Assembly: GCA_002412715.1 (NCBI GenBank)
Contig: DHVP01000017.1
Span: forward strand, 55,464-95,197
DNA: 39,734 nt
Direction: 5' to 3'
Source of the DNA: Deltaproteobacteria bacterium UBA5205
GTDB taxonomy: Bacteria; Desulfobacterota; Syntrophorhabdia; Syntrophorhabdales; Syntrophorhabdaceae
Under the pieces are notes generated by a model. That model searched no databases and was not told the DNA's origin. It saw only the letters and a list, made by a program, of their open reading frames with translations. Within the stretch, counting starts at the first letter, position 1, and each line of letters opens with the position of its first letter. This document shows positions 8,532 to 16,414 of the stretch, piece after piece. The translations under genes and the position numbers were made by a program.

Positions 8532-9518
8532 CTACACTTTTATATCGTATCCGTCGTAAGCGAGATCGATCTGCATGGGATGGGGTTGGTGATCGTTGTA
8601 AATCTTCAGGTAGTTTCTCGTGTCCTCGAGAAGGGCGTCAAGACGCTCGTCGGTGTAGGTGGGTTCATTGTGGAAGAGGCACAGGTGCTTTACCTTCGCT
8701 TTTACGGCAAGCTCGACTGCCGCCACATAACTGGAATGGCCCCAATCGTCCTTTGAAAGAACCGCTTCGTTCCAGTCATACTGGGCATCGAATATAAGCA
8801 GGTCAGCTTCTTTGAAGAAATCCAGGAAAGGATAATTCTCTTCCCGCGCACTGCTGTCATAGCTTGTTTTATGTTCCGCATCCGTGGAATAGACCAGCGT
8901 CCTGCCATCTTTCTGAAACCGGAATCCATAAGAAATCCCCGGGTGCTTCTGCTCTATTCCTGAAATCTCAAAACCGCTGATCTCATAGGTTTTCTCCGGT
9001 TTAAGGACGATAAACTGAATGTCTGCACTCATACTGGCAAGGGGAACGGGGAAATACGGTTGGTTCTGCTGCTTCACGAAGAAATTCTTCAGGTTCTTGT
9101 GAAAACCATATATTCTCACTTTGTTGCCCGGTATATAGGCCGGGGTGAAAAAGGGGAAACCCTGGACGTGGTCCCAATGGAAATGGGAGACAAAGATATT
9201 GAAGACCGAGCCGTTTCTGCGCTGCAGCCCCTGTTCTATGAGCTTCATATGGTGGTTGCCAAGATCCCTCAGCCCGGTGCCGGCGTCACAGATAACGTAT
9301 TCTTCGCCGTTCTTGATCTCCACGCAGGGCGTGTTGCTGCCGTAAGTACTGCGGACCGGGAATGGAAGTTCCCTGTCGATGAAATCTTCTATGTCGCCGT
9401 CATTATCGAAGTTATGCGCCTTTGCCGCTTTGATCGCGCGTATGATCTTTGCCCGAACCGTTTCCGCGGTTATGGACGCAGGCAAAGACCCCCGTGTGCC
9501 CCAAAAATAAACGCGCAT
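8532..9518 (-). CDS. MBL-fold metallohydrolase (PhnP / phosphodiesterase-like)
   Basis: A 328-residue cytoplasmic metallo-beta-lactamase-fold protein. It opens with the MRVYFWGTRGSLP strand typical of PhnP/class III phosphodiesterase-like members. It has DAGTGLR near residue 78, the metal motif HFHWDH (His112, His114, Asp116, His117), a STDAEH segment, FDAQY and WGHSS. No signal peptide is seen. The substrate cannot be assigned; cyclic nucleotide or phosphonate-pathway esters are known for relatives. The start has GGGAGAAGGG directly upstream. It is convergent with the RsbV/RsbW pair, so a functional link is possible but not shown. Confidence 0.85.
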   Translation of the reverse strand: MRVYFWGTRGSLPASITAETVRAKIIRAIKAAKAHNFDNDGDIEDFIDRELPFPVRSTYGSNTPCVEIKNGEEYVICDAGTGLRDLGNHHMKLIEQGLQRRNGSVFNIFVSHFHWDHVQGFPFFTPAYIPGNKVRIYGFHKNLKNFFVKQQNQPYFPVPLASMSADIQFIVLKPEKTYEISGFEISGIEQKHPGISYGFRFQKDGRTLVYSTDAEHKTSYDSSAREENYPFLDFFKEADLLIFDAQYDWNEAVLSKDDWGHSSYVAAVELAVKAKVKHLCLFHNEPTYTDERLDALLEDTRNYLKIYNDHQPHPMQIDLAYDGYDIKV

Positions 9519-9546
9519 CCCTTCTCCCTGGTGATTTAGATTTATT

Positions 9547-9574
9547 ATTGTAACTTCTTGCCAATAAATTGCAA
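9547..9574 (-). promoter_or_regulatory. Putative promoter of the MBL gene
   Basis: Read on the - strand: TTGCAA (9574-9569), 16 bases, TACAAT (9552-9547), inside an AT-rich stretch starting about 30 bases before the MBL start codon. CTTGC...GCAAG halves form a short inverted repeat across the spacer and -35, which could be an operator. Confidence 0.45.
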
Positions 9575-9640
9575 GAATATTTTTAACATAGTCTAACTAC
9601 AAAACAACTAATAACCAATGATAGAAATCACAGAACGGAG

Positions 9641-9682
9641 AGGTAATAGGTAATGGGTGATAGGTCATAGGTAAAAACCTAT
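9641..9682. repeat. Period-7 repeat, locus A
   Basis: Six consecutive heptads: AGGTAAT twice, GGGTGAT, AGGTCAT, AGGTAAA and then the reverse-sense AACCTAT, so the array folds back on itself (TAGGT-AAAA-ACCTA). It matches the family found at 10075, 11493 and 38694. Confidence 0.8.
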
Positions 9683-9744
9683 CTGTAGAGGTCAACCTTT
9701 TTCCGGACGGTCACAGGCTATCGCAAAGTTCCCATATGCTTCCT

Positions 9745-9800
9745 CCGTCATTGCGCCCCCTTCTTCTTCCGTCATTGCGCCCCCTTCTTCTTCCGTCATT
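9745..9800. repeat. 24-bp tandem repeat, 2.3 copies
   Basis: CCGTCATTGCGCCCCCTTCT plus TCTT is repeated exactly at 9745-9768 and 9769-9792. A third copy begins (CCGTCATT) and runs into the REP-like unit, which shares the GTCATT start. Confidence 0.9.
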
Positions 9801-9943
9801 CCGGCGCAGGCCGGAAACCAGGAGAGACTATGGATAAGGAATCACCATACGAAGGGACATCCAACTGTCCTCTTTAAACACTGTATGCTGCGCTTCCCGT
9901 TGTATGAAAGTTCTTCCTGGTTTCCGGCCTGAGCCGGAATGAC
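9795..9943. repeat. Inverted pair of REP-like palindromic units
   Basis: The 28-base unit at 9795-9822 starts GTCATTCCGGC and ends GCCGGAAACCAGG. It recurs inverted at 9916-9943, with slight loop differences. Each unit is itself a palindrome (CCGGC/GCCGG). GTCATTCCGGC recurs in part at 9954-9965. The 93 bases between the units hold no gene. This resembles a BIME-like arrangement of dispersed extragenic palindromes. Confidence 0.8.
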
Positions 9944-9984
9944 GAATAGAGAAAGCCGGAATGACGAACTGAACGAGATAAAGA

Positions 9985-10077
9985 CAAACTGGTTTTGAAA
10001 TGCGGGATTTACCTGTCCTGAACATTGCTTTATAAAGAAAGCAGTCCGGGCAATGGATTATTTTGGACAGCAGTGGG
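9985..10077 (-). mobile_element. Remnant IS4-family end, inverted relative to the intact IS
   Basis: The 23 bases at 10055-10077 are the exact reverse complement of the IS left end at 10098-10120. Going leftwards, similarity continues, diverged, for about 95 bases: both have CCTTATAAA-like, AGGACAGG, CCCG-TTT-AAAAC and AG-TTG blocks in the same order. It then stops. This is the leftover terminus of a second, mostly deleted copy. Confidence 0.75.
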
Positions 10078-10095
10078 TAATGGGTAATAGGAAAA
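10075..10095. repeat. Period-7 repeat, locus B (left of the IS)
   Basis: GGGTAAT GGGTAAT AGGAAAA between the remnant IS end and the intact IS. It is the left half of an array whose right half continues at 11493. Confidence 0.7.
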
Positions 10096-10156
10096 AGCCC
10101 ACTGCTGTCCAAAATAATCCAGTTCTTAAAATGCATTCCTTATAAAACAGCGATTT

Positions 10157-10200
10157 AGGACAGGCGAATACCCCGTTTTAAAACGAGGTTGGCCTGTCCT
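10157..10200. repeat. Nested hairpin near the IS left end
   Basis: AGGACAGGC pairs with GCCTGTCCT, and inside it CCCCGTTTT pairs imperfectly with AAAACGAGG. It lies between the transposase stop and the terminal repeat and could block read-through or be a subterminal transposase site. Confidence 0.5.
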
Positions 10201-10234
10201 GCGGCCACGATATATTTTTATGCTGTCCAGCATA

Positions 10235-11397
10235 TCAAAACTCCATTGCGAGCTGTTCACCCACCGGTACGACAGGCGGCACCTCATAGGGGCTGTCGAT
10301 CCATGCCCACAGGTCACGGTAGGTGAACAGGTTATAACGGAGCATAGCGACAAGGTTCGAGGTTGACCAGCTAAACCGGGAACGGAACATCAGGTACTTG
10401 AGAAGGAGAATGGATATCAGTGCTGTCCAGATCTGGATCATGACGGCATTCGCCGATGTACCCACAAAGGTCTTTATCTTCAGGTTCTGTTTTATCGTCT
10501 TGAAGAAGATCTCGATCTGCCAGCGGTCCTTGTAAATAGATGCAATGGTCGTGGCACCGAAGCGAAGATGGTTGGTTATAAAGACGATGGTTTCCTTTTT
10601 CTCGTCATCCCAGACCTCGATGCGGCGTAAGGGATGGGGGTAGTCTTTCCTTGAGTAATAATAATTGAGGGTTATCAGCTGATCCTTAAGGACAGAACGG
10701 TTCCTGGGAACCGGCCTTTCCTCGATGACCGTGTAGCTGGCGTGTTCCTCTGCCTGCTCACAAAGAAAACGCCTTCATTGAGCCACCGGGCAAAGAGGTC
10801 GTAGCCCACGTATCCCCGGTCTATCACTACGATCGATCCCTTCGGGAAGGACAGGTCCCTCGCCACCTTCATCTCATGGGTCAGCCCGTCGGTAATACGG
10901 GCGAAGACCGGGAAGTACCCGTCATGATCAAGAAGCAGGTGGAGCTTGACGGCCCCTTTCGTCTGATGGTACGTGGCCCAGTCGAAAAGGGACAGACACA
11001 GCTCGATGAGGCTGGCGTCGAGACTGAAGAGCTTGTTTTTGAAACGGAACTTCCTCTTCCCCGGGGCCACCGCCTGCACCTTCCGGAGAAGCTGGTAAAA
11101 GACCGCTTCATAGAGCTGCCAGGATCTTTTGCTGTTCGCATAGGAGAGGGTCGAGCGGGACGGGGCATCCTTGATGCCAAGGTGCTTGAGCTTGCCCAGG
11201 CAGCTTGCAAGACCGCCTGATATCTCCCGCAGGGAGCGGGCCTGGCCCAGGTGGCAGAAGATCATGGAGACGAACTGGTCCCATGAGGAGAAGCCCTTTG
11301 CTCCTTTCTCCGCCCCGGTCTCCTTTACCGCCGAAAAAAAGTCCTTTCTCGAGAATATTTGTAGAACCTGGCCGAACATACTGCTAAACTTATTCAC
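10235..11397 (-). pseudogene. IS4-family transposase, frameshifted
   Basis: The N-terminal frame starts best at the GTG at 11397 (VNKFSSMFGQVLQIFSRKDFF, a DUF4372-type beginning) with GAGGGGG just upstream. The ATG-like start at 11463 would only add repeat-derived residues. DDE catalytic residues: first Asp in FSLDASLIELC, second Asp in VVIDRGYVGYDLF. At about 10750 the frame breaks. The proper continuation is one base out of register and runs to 10235. It holds the IS4 signature Y-x2-R-x3-E-x6-K (YKDRWQIEIFFKTIK) with the catalytic Glu. As read, the first frame ends at 10675 without the Glu, so the protein would be inactive unless the shift is programmed or a sequencing error. Confidence 0.88.
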
Positions 11398-11492
11398 GGG
11401 AACCCCCTCAGGTTTATTTGGTTGTCGCGAATTAAGTTTACCTGTTCGGGGTTTTCCCTTCAAAATTTATTTTGGACAGATGTGGGAAAAAG

Positions 11493-11525
11493 CCCATCAC
11501 CTATTACCTTACCTATAACCTATCT
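11493..11525. repeat. Period-7 repeat, locus C (right of the IS)
   Basis: CCCATCA CCTATTA, a 5-base irregular unit, then CCTATAA CCTATCT. It is the reverse-sense arm of the array begun at 10075 and includes the stop codon (11520-11522) of the SpoIIE-type phosphatase gene. Confidence 0.7.
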
Positions 11526-13451
11526 TCTCCCCTCATATCTCAAGGCCATCATGGTGATATCATCGTACTGGGGTGTGTCTTTGCAGAAGTCGTTGATTGC
11601 TTCGCCCACGCAGGCGGTAATATCCGACACGGTTTTATCCCTGCATGAAATAAGGACATCCAGCAGGTGATCGGTAGAAAATATTTCGTCCGCCTCATTC
11701 ATCGCCTCGGTGACGCCGTCGGTATACAGGAACAATCCGTCACCGGGTTTGAGTACAAGGCTTCTGGTTGAATACCGCGATCCTTCCATAATCCCCACGA
11801 CAAGCTCTCCGGGGCCGTCGAGATAGCTTTCGTCGCCTCCACTGCGCATGACGATCGGAGGATTATGTCCGCCATTCGTATAACGCAACTCACCCGTCAC
11901 CGTATTCAAAATGGCGCAAAAGACGGTGATGAACATGTCGGCGTCGTTCCCTTTGCCGAGCTCATCGTTGACCTGTTCCATGAGGGCCCCCGTCTCAAGG
12001 TTAGCCGAGGCCTTTGCCTTGATGAGCGTTTTCGTGAATGCCATAAAGAGCGCCGCCGGAATGCCTTTGCCTGAGGCGTCGCCTATGACGAAACAAAGGT
12101 GATCCTTGTCGATCAGAAAGAAATCATAGAAATCGCCGCCGACCTCACGGGCCGGAAGGGTAAGAGCGTGAATGTCAAAATCCGTCCTTTCCGGGAAAGG
12201 GGGAAACGTCTTCGGCAGAATGCCCATCTGAATGTTGCGGGCTATCTTCAGTTCACTTTCCATGCGCTGTCTGGACGCCGTCGTCTCGGTAAGTTCCCTG
12301 ATATAATCCTTCAGCGACGTCTTCATGTAATCAAGGGCCGAGGCCAGTTTCCCCACCTCATCCCTCGTTCGTATGTCGGGTACCTGCACCTCGAGGTCGC
12401 CCCTGCCGATCCGTCCGGCGATATTGGCCATTTGCGTAAGTGGTTTCGTGATTGAACGGGCGATAAAGACCACCGCCAGGGCGAGAAGCGCAAGTCCGAT
12501 GATGCCTAGGGCGATAACTATATGATTGAGGTTGGTAATGTCCGACATCAGCTCATCGTATGGAAACAGAACGCCCAGCGACCACCCGTTTGACTTGATG
12601 GGTACATAGGTCATAATACAGGACTTGCCCGTCACCGCACTTTTGACGGATTTTGCCGAGAAACCCGTCTGTCTTTGTATCATCTTGCGTCCGGCTTCCC
12701 GCAACATGGCATCGTTCCTCTCCTCCGCGACGGAGAAGATCGTCTCGTTCATGATATATTCTTTGATCGGGTGGGTCACAAATGTTCCGTTCTTCGATAT
12801 GAGAAACCCGTAGCCGGATTTAAGGATCTTGATCGAGGATACAATGTCCCTGAGCTCGTCCAGCGAGATATCGACAACGATGACGCCCGTCAATTTTCTT
12901 GTCCCATCGACAACCCTGAAAAAAGGAACGGCATAGGAAGACATGAGGATTCCGCCGCCTTCGCCGAAATAGGGCTCCGTCCATTGGGGCTGTTCAAGCT
13001 CCCGCGGGATCTGATACCAGTCCCAGCGGAAATAATCGTAGAACCTGTCGAGATATTTGAAGCTTATCCCGCCGCCGTTCTTGTAGAAGTAGGGGGCGAA
13101 ATATTTTTTCTTCTTGTCGAAGGCATAGGGTTCGAAAGCCACGGCGGCGCCGTATATCTCGGGGTTTTTCTCGACGATGGCGTAGATGACCTTGAAAAGC
13201 TCGGATTCATCGTAGTTCGTATTTTCAAGCAGATATGCCGCGTTTTGAGGCACTTTTTGTGTTGAGGTCAAAAGGACCTCGATCCTGCTCGTCGTCGTGG
13301 TGATGAGGTTCGCCGAATTCTCTTCGATGCCCTTCTCGATCATGCGGCGTGACACGAGATAGTTATAACTGAAGATGGCGGCAAAGATCAGCGCGCTGCT
13401 CAGTGTGAAGAACAGGACCAGTTTGAATGCGATGCCTTTATTTTTGAACAT
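11520..13451 (-). CDS. Cache-HAMP-SpoIIE phosphatase (RsbU-like membrane sensor)
   Basis: A 643-residue membrane sensor with a PP2C-type output that dephosphorylates STAS antagonists. Order: TM1 (about 9-32), an extracytoplasmic dCache-like region (about 35-300), TM2 (about 308-330), HAMP (about 331-385), and a SpoIIE/PP2C domain to the end. The phosphatase motifs are VGGDFYDF (about 436), GDASGKGIPAALF (about 456), TNGGHNPP, FLYTDGVTEAMN and YDDITMMAL, so the metal-binding aspartates are present. The ATG at 13451 (MFKNKG) has GAGGG directly upstream and is preferred over a TTG seven codons earlier. It overlaps the binding-protein gene by 14 bases, so the two are co-translated. The natural substrate could be the RsbV-like protein encoded at 7745. 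Confidence 0.92.
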   Translation of the reverse strand: MFKNKGIAFKLVLFFTLSSALIFAAIFSYNYLVSRRMIEKGIEENSANLITTTTSRIEVLLTSTQKVPQNAAYLLENTNYDESELFKVIYAIVEKNPEIYGAAVAFEPYAFDKKKKYFAPYFYKNGGGISFKYLDRFYDYFRWDWYQIPRELEQPQWTEPYFGEGGGILMSSYAVPFFRVVDGTRKLTGVIVVDISLDELRDIVSSIKILKSGYGFLISKNGTFVTHPIKEYIMNETIFSVAEERNDAMLREAGRKMIQRQTGFSAKSVKSAVTGKSCIMTYVPIKSNGWSLGVLFPYDELMSDITNLNHIVIALGIIGLALLALAVVFIARSITKPLTQMANIAGRIGRGDLEVQVPDIRTRDEVGKLASALDYMKTSLKDYIRELTETTASRQRMESELKIARNIQMGILPKTFPPFPERTDFDIHALTLPAREVGGDFYDFFLIDKDHLCFVIGDASGKGIPAALFMAFTKTLIKAKASANLETGALMEQVNDELGKGNDADMFITVFCAILNTVTGELRYTNGGHNPPIVMRSGGDESYLDGPGELVVGIMEGSRYSTRSLVLKPGDGLFLYTDGVTEAMNEADEIFSTDHLLDVLISCRDKTVSDITACVGEAINDFCKDTPQYDDITMMALRYEGRR

Positions 13452-14469
13452 GTCCCTCACATCCGAAGGCAAACGTATCGATAGCGGGTATGTCCCTGAT
13501 GAGGCCGCCGGCCTTCAGCTCCTTGCCCACCCTTTCATAGTCTTCCTTCCTGAGAAGGCCCGGCGTCCCGCCCGTTTGGCCTGACGGCATGATTATGTCC
13601 TTCATCCTCTCAAGCATCCATTTCTGATGCACTCTGTTTGCCGGAACATTGGCCACTCTCATGTGCGCCAGCACGATGTCGATGGCCTTGTCGGGATGGT
13701 CAAAGGCATAGGCCCAGCCTTCGATAGAGGCCTTGACGAAGGCGCACGCCTTGGCGGGGTCTTTCTTCAGGGTTTCTTCCATCACATAGATCCCGTCCTC
13801 GGGAAAATTAAGGCCGTAGTCACTATAGAAGAAAGATGTAATTTCATCGGCATTGATGCCGGCGTTGAGGATCGTGTGGTACTCGTTGTACCACATCCCG
13901 GAGGCGGCATCGACACCGTCGCGAAGAAAAAGGTTTACTGAGTATGATTGAGGGACGGCTTTTACGGAGACCTTGAATTTTTTAAAGAAGGCCTCCGGCT
14001 GGATACGGAAATCGTCTCCCCACAGGCCGACCTTCTTGCCTTCAAGATCTTCCGGCCTTCTGATACCCCGCGCCTTTTTTGCTATGAGCATCAATGATGA
14101 TCGCTGGACTATCTGGGCGATATTGACAAGCCTGACACCCCGTGAGCGCTTCTGAAGCGCCGTGGAAAGCCAGATGCTGCCGATGTCGGCCTCGCCCTTC
14201 TCGAGGAGTTCCGACGAAGGCCTATGCGGTCCGCCCTGAATGATCGTAACATCCAGCCCGTACTTCTTGTAGATGCCCGTCTCCTGTGCCGCATAGTACC
14301 CGGCAAATTGCGCCTGCGGACTCCACAAGGGAATAAAGGAAACCTTCTTAAGGGCAGACTCTCCGTGGGCCGTGGCAACGACAAGGGCAACCAGAAGGAG
14401 GGCCAACGCCGGCAGTAAAGCTGCCGCTTTCCCCCGTGAACTGCCTTCCTTGCCCCGATGATCCTTCAT
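13438..14469 (-). CDS. SsuA/THI5 (NMT1)-like periplasmic binding protein
   Basis: A 343-residue type 2 periplasmic binding protein with an N-terminal signal segment (about residues 14-36, cleavage likely near AHG-E). The mature part starts with VSFIPLWSPQAQFAGYYAAQ and contains GLDVTIIQGG, EKGEADIGSIWLS and LEGKKVGLWGDD, all usual for the SsuA/THI5 family that binds aliphatic sulfonates, pyrimidine precursors or similar small ligands. No ABC permease or ATPase gene is nearby. Its stop overlaps the start of the Cache-SpoIIE gene by 14 bases, so a sensory role feeding that phosphatase is more likely than transport. No clear ribosome site precedes the ATG. The ligand is unknown. Confidence 0.88.
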   Translation of the reverse strand: MKDHRGKEGSSRGKAAALLPALALLLVALVVATAHGESALKKVSFIPLWSPQAQFAGYYAAQETGIYKKYGLDVTIIQGGPHRPSSELLEKGEADIGSIWLSTALQKRSRGVRLVNIAQIVQRSSLMLIAKKARGIRRPEDLEGKKVGLWGDDFRIQPEAFFKKFKVSVKAVPQSYSVNLFLRDGVDAASGMWYNEYHTILNAGINADEITSFFYSDYGLNFPEDGIYVMEETLKKDPAKACAFVKASIEGWAYAFDHPDKAIDIVLAHMRVANVPANRVHQKWMLERMKDIIMPSGQTGGTPGLLRKEDYERVGKELKAGGLIRDIPAIDTFAFGCEGHVQK

Positions 14470-14738
14470 TATCAGTTACTATGATGATTGATAGCGCATC
14501 CGGAGTCAACATAAAAATCCTTATCTTTCCCCGGGCCCGAAGGACTCCGGGAGACTTCCTGTTTCCATCGGGAGGAGCACCGCATAAACCCTCGCCTGGC
14601 AGGGAAATGCTCGATCGATAGTCTCTTACTTCCCCGGGCAAAGGAGAACCGGGGACTGCATCTTAATAACAACCATTCGATATCCTTAAGAAAAAGTTGT
14701 CATCATCCGATAAGCCTATTGCAGGGGGTGCAGCAATA

Positions 14739-16364
14739 ATGTCATCATTGTCCAATCACAATAACGCACGCACCGATTGTCCGGATTCCATACTAATTGA
14801 ACTGGATGAGGGGGAAAGCTGCGCATACGTCACCATCGCCGAAACATCTTCCTATCCCTCCCTACAAGAAGTCGTCGACAAACTGAAAGAACGGAACCTC
14901 CCTTATTGGATCGACGAAGAAGCGATAAAGACGGAACTCGCGAAAGAAACCACAGGCCAACCCTTTCGTGCCGCCTTTGCGAGAGACTCTACGTTCGAGA
15001 TCACAGTGGACGGCAAGCAGCAGTTCGCCTCCCTGACCCTGAAGAGAGGGTATGGCGGTAAAGAAACAACCGTCGCGGACGTGCAGGCCAGACTCGACGA
15101 GATAGGGATAGTTTCCGGGATCGACCTTGAGAGGATCGCCCTGGCGGTGACCGAAAAGAGCTACGACAACCCCGTCGTCATCGCCAGGGCAAAAGAACCT
15201 GTGCATGGAACCGACGCCAGGATCGACTGTATGTTCCCGCGGGAATTTAAAATGCAGCCGAAGGAAACGGATCATCAAAAGGTTGATTTCAGGGAACTCA
15301 CGCTTATCTGCGCGGTCGCCCAGGGAGACGTACTGGCCAGAAAGATACCCGCGACCCCGGGCGAGCCGGGGATAACGATCACGGGAAAGACGGTACCGAC
15401 AAAACCCGGCAAGGACATCAAATTCACTGCCGGGAGAAACTCCGTCATCTCCCCCGATGCCATGGAAGTTACCGCTGCAATCGCGGGACAGCCTTTCATG
15501 AAAGGAAGGGCTGTTTTCGTCGAACCCGTCTATACCATAAAGGGTGACATCAATTATTCCGTCGGCAATATCGATTTCAAAGGCAGCGTCAAGATAGACG
15601 GGAATGTCGTATCCGGTTTTTCCATAAAGGCCACCGAGAGCATCGAAATAAACGGAGTCGTTGAAGACTGCATCATCGAGGCAGGGATGGATGTCTTCAT
15701 CAAAGGCGGTATACTCGGCGCGGATAAAGGCATTATCAAGGCCGGCCGGGATTTTTCAGCGCTGTTCGTGGAAAACTGCTCTATAGAGGCCGGCCGGAAC
15801 ATCGTTGTTGGAGACGCCCTCAATTCCGAGTTGTCCGCGGGCGATTCGATCGACGTCGTCCTGGGCAAGGGGCGGGTTATCGGCAGCAAACTTGGTGCTC
15901 AAAACCTCGCGGCCATGAATATCCTCGGATCGGATATTGCGGGTAAAACACAGGTTTCAGTGGGATACGATCCCAGAACAATGGCCCGCCTTAAGAATGC
16001 GAAAGAAGCGGCCCTGAAGATCGAACATACCCTCGAAGAGATCGCCAAGCATATCCGCACGCTGGAAGGAATGAGCCAGGCCTGCCCTCTTTCCGACGAG
16101 AAAGAAACACTATACCGCAGGCTTCTCGCGACCTCGGAGGAACTGGGGCACCGCCGGGAAGAGCTCAACGAAGAGATCGAAATGCTTGAGTCGACGATGA
16201 CACGAGCCGTGCGACCGACCGTCCGGGTGAGGGGAACCTGCTATCCCAACGTCCGGGTGACAATAGGCAGACTAGTCTTCGACTGCACAACCGAATACCA
16301 CAGTGCCATTTTTTTTGAAGAAGACGAAAAGATCAAGGTAAACGTCTACGAGAATAAAGCATAG
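14739..16364 (+). CDS. FapA / DUF342 family protein
   Basis: A 541-residue protein. The ATG at 14739 is chosen because AGGGGGTG lies about ten bases upstream; a TTG 14 codons earlier has no ribosome site. The N-terminal 200 residues are poorly conserved. Residues about 190-420 carry the DUF342/FapA core: repeated short strands rich in Gly and Asp (DINYSVGNIDFKGSVKIDGN, DVFIKGGILGADKGIIKAG) as in a right-handed beta-helix. A coiled-coil segment follows (about 430-495), then a short beta-rich end. Family members include Vibrio FapA, linked to flagellar localisation, but most have no known role. It is transcribed alone. The period-7 hairpin D begins on its stop codon. Confidence 0.82.
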   Translation: MSSLSNHNNARTDCPDSILIELDEGESCAYVTIAETSSYPSLQEVVDKLKERNLPYWIDEEAIKTELAKETTGQPFRAAFARDSTFEITVDGKQQFASLTLKRGYGGKETTVADVQARLDEIGIVSGIDLERIALAVTEKSYDNPVVIARAKEPVHGTDARIDCMFPREFKMQPKETDHQKVDFRELTLICAVAQGDVLARKIPATPGEPGITITGKTVPTKPGKDIKFTAGRNSVISPDAMEVTAAIAGQPFMKGRAVFVEPVYTIKGDINYSVGNIDFKGSVKIDGNVVSGFSIKATESIEINGVVEDCIIEAGMDVFIKGGILGADKGIIKAGRDFSALFVENCSIEAGRNIVVGDALNSELSAGDSIDVVLGKGRVIGSKLGAQNLAAMNILGSDIAGKTQVSVGYDPRTMARLKNAKEAALKIEHTLEEIAKHIRTLEGMSQACPLSDEKETLYRRLLATSEELGHRREELNEEIEMLESTMTRAVRPTVRVRGTCYPNVRVTIGRLVFDCTTEYHSAIFFEEDEKIKVNVYENKA

Positions 16365-16411
16365 TAAGGAGTGAAGAAGACTCTTCACTCCTTACTCTTC
16401 ACTCTTCACTT
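16363..16411. repeat. Period-7 repeat, locus D, hairpin between convergent genes
   Basis: Exactly seven heptads: AGTAAGG, AGTGAAG, AAGACTC, TTCACTC, CTTACTC, TTCACTC, TTCACTT. The first half pairs with the second as a perfect 15-bp stem (16363-16377 with 16382-16396, loop AGAC). It overlaps the stop of the FapA gene and ends three bases before the stop of the facing MBL gene, so it probably serves as a shared 3'-end structure or bidirectional terminator. Confidence 0.85.
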
Positions 16412-16414
16412 TCT

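Larger units (their letters stand above)
9519..10097. other. Gene-free, repeat-rich intergenic region
   Basis: About 580 bases without a supported gene. In order: the MBL promoter, a period-7 repeat (9641-9682), a 24-bp tandem repeat (9745-9800), an inverted pair of REP-like units (9795-9822 and 9916-9943), a decayed inverted IS end (about 9985-10077) and a short heptad tract that borders the intact IS. Short open frames across it lack ribosome sites and consist of repeat sequence. Confidence 0.8.
10098..11486 (-). mobile_element. IS4-family insertion sequence, about 1.39 kb
   Basis: Terminal inverted repeats share CTGTCCAAAATAA exactly (10105-10117, and complement at 11467-11479). An outer CCCAC block also matches (10098-10102 and 11482-11486), separated by two mismatches. 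AAAAAG stands directly outside both ends (10092-10097 and 11487-11492) and the match extends to GGAAAAAG, so a 6-8 bp target duplication is likely. It carries one transposase gene on the - strand, broken by a frameshift. The element lies inside a period-7 repeat tract, whose halves remain on either side. The exact outer base is uncertain by a few positions. Confidence 0.85.

Noticed and set aside
9745..9800. Direct repeats as a possible CRISPR array
   Set aside because: The 24-mers are contiguous with no spacers and no cas gene is present.
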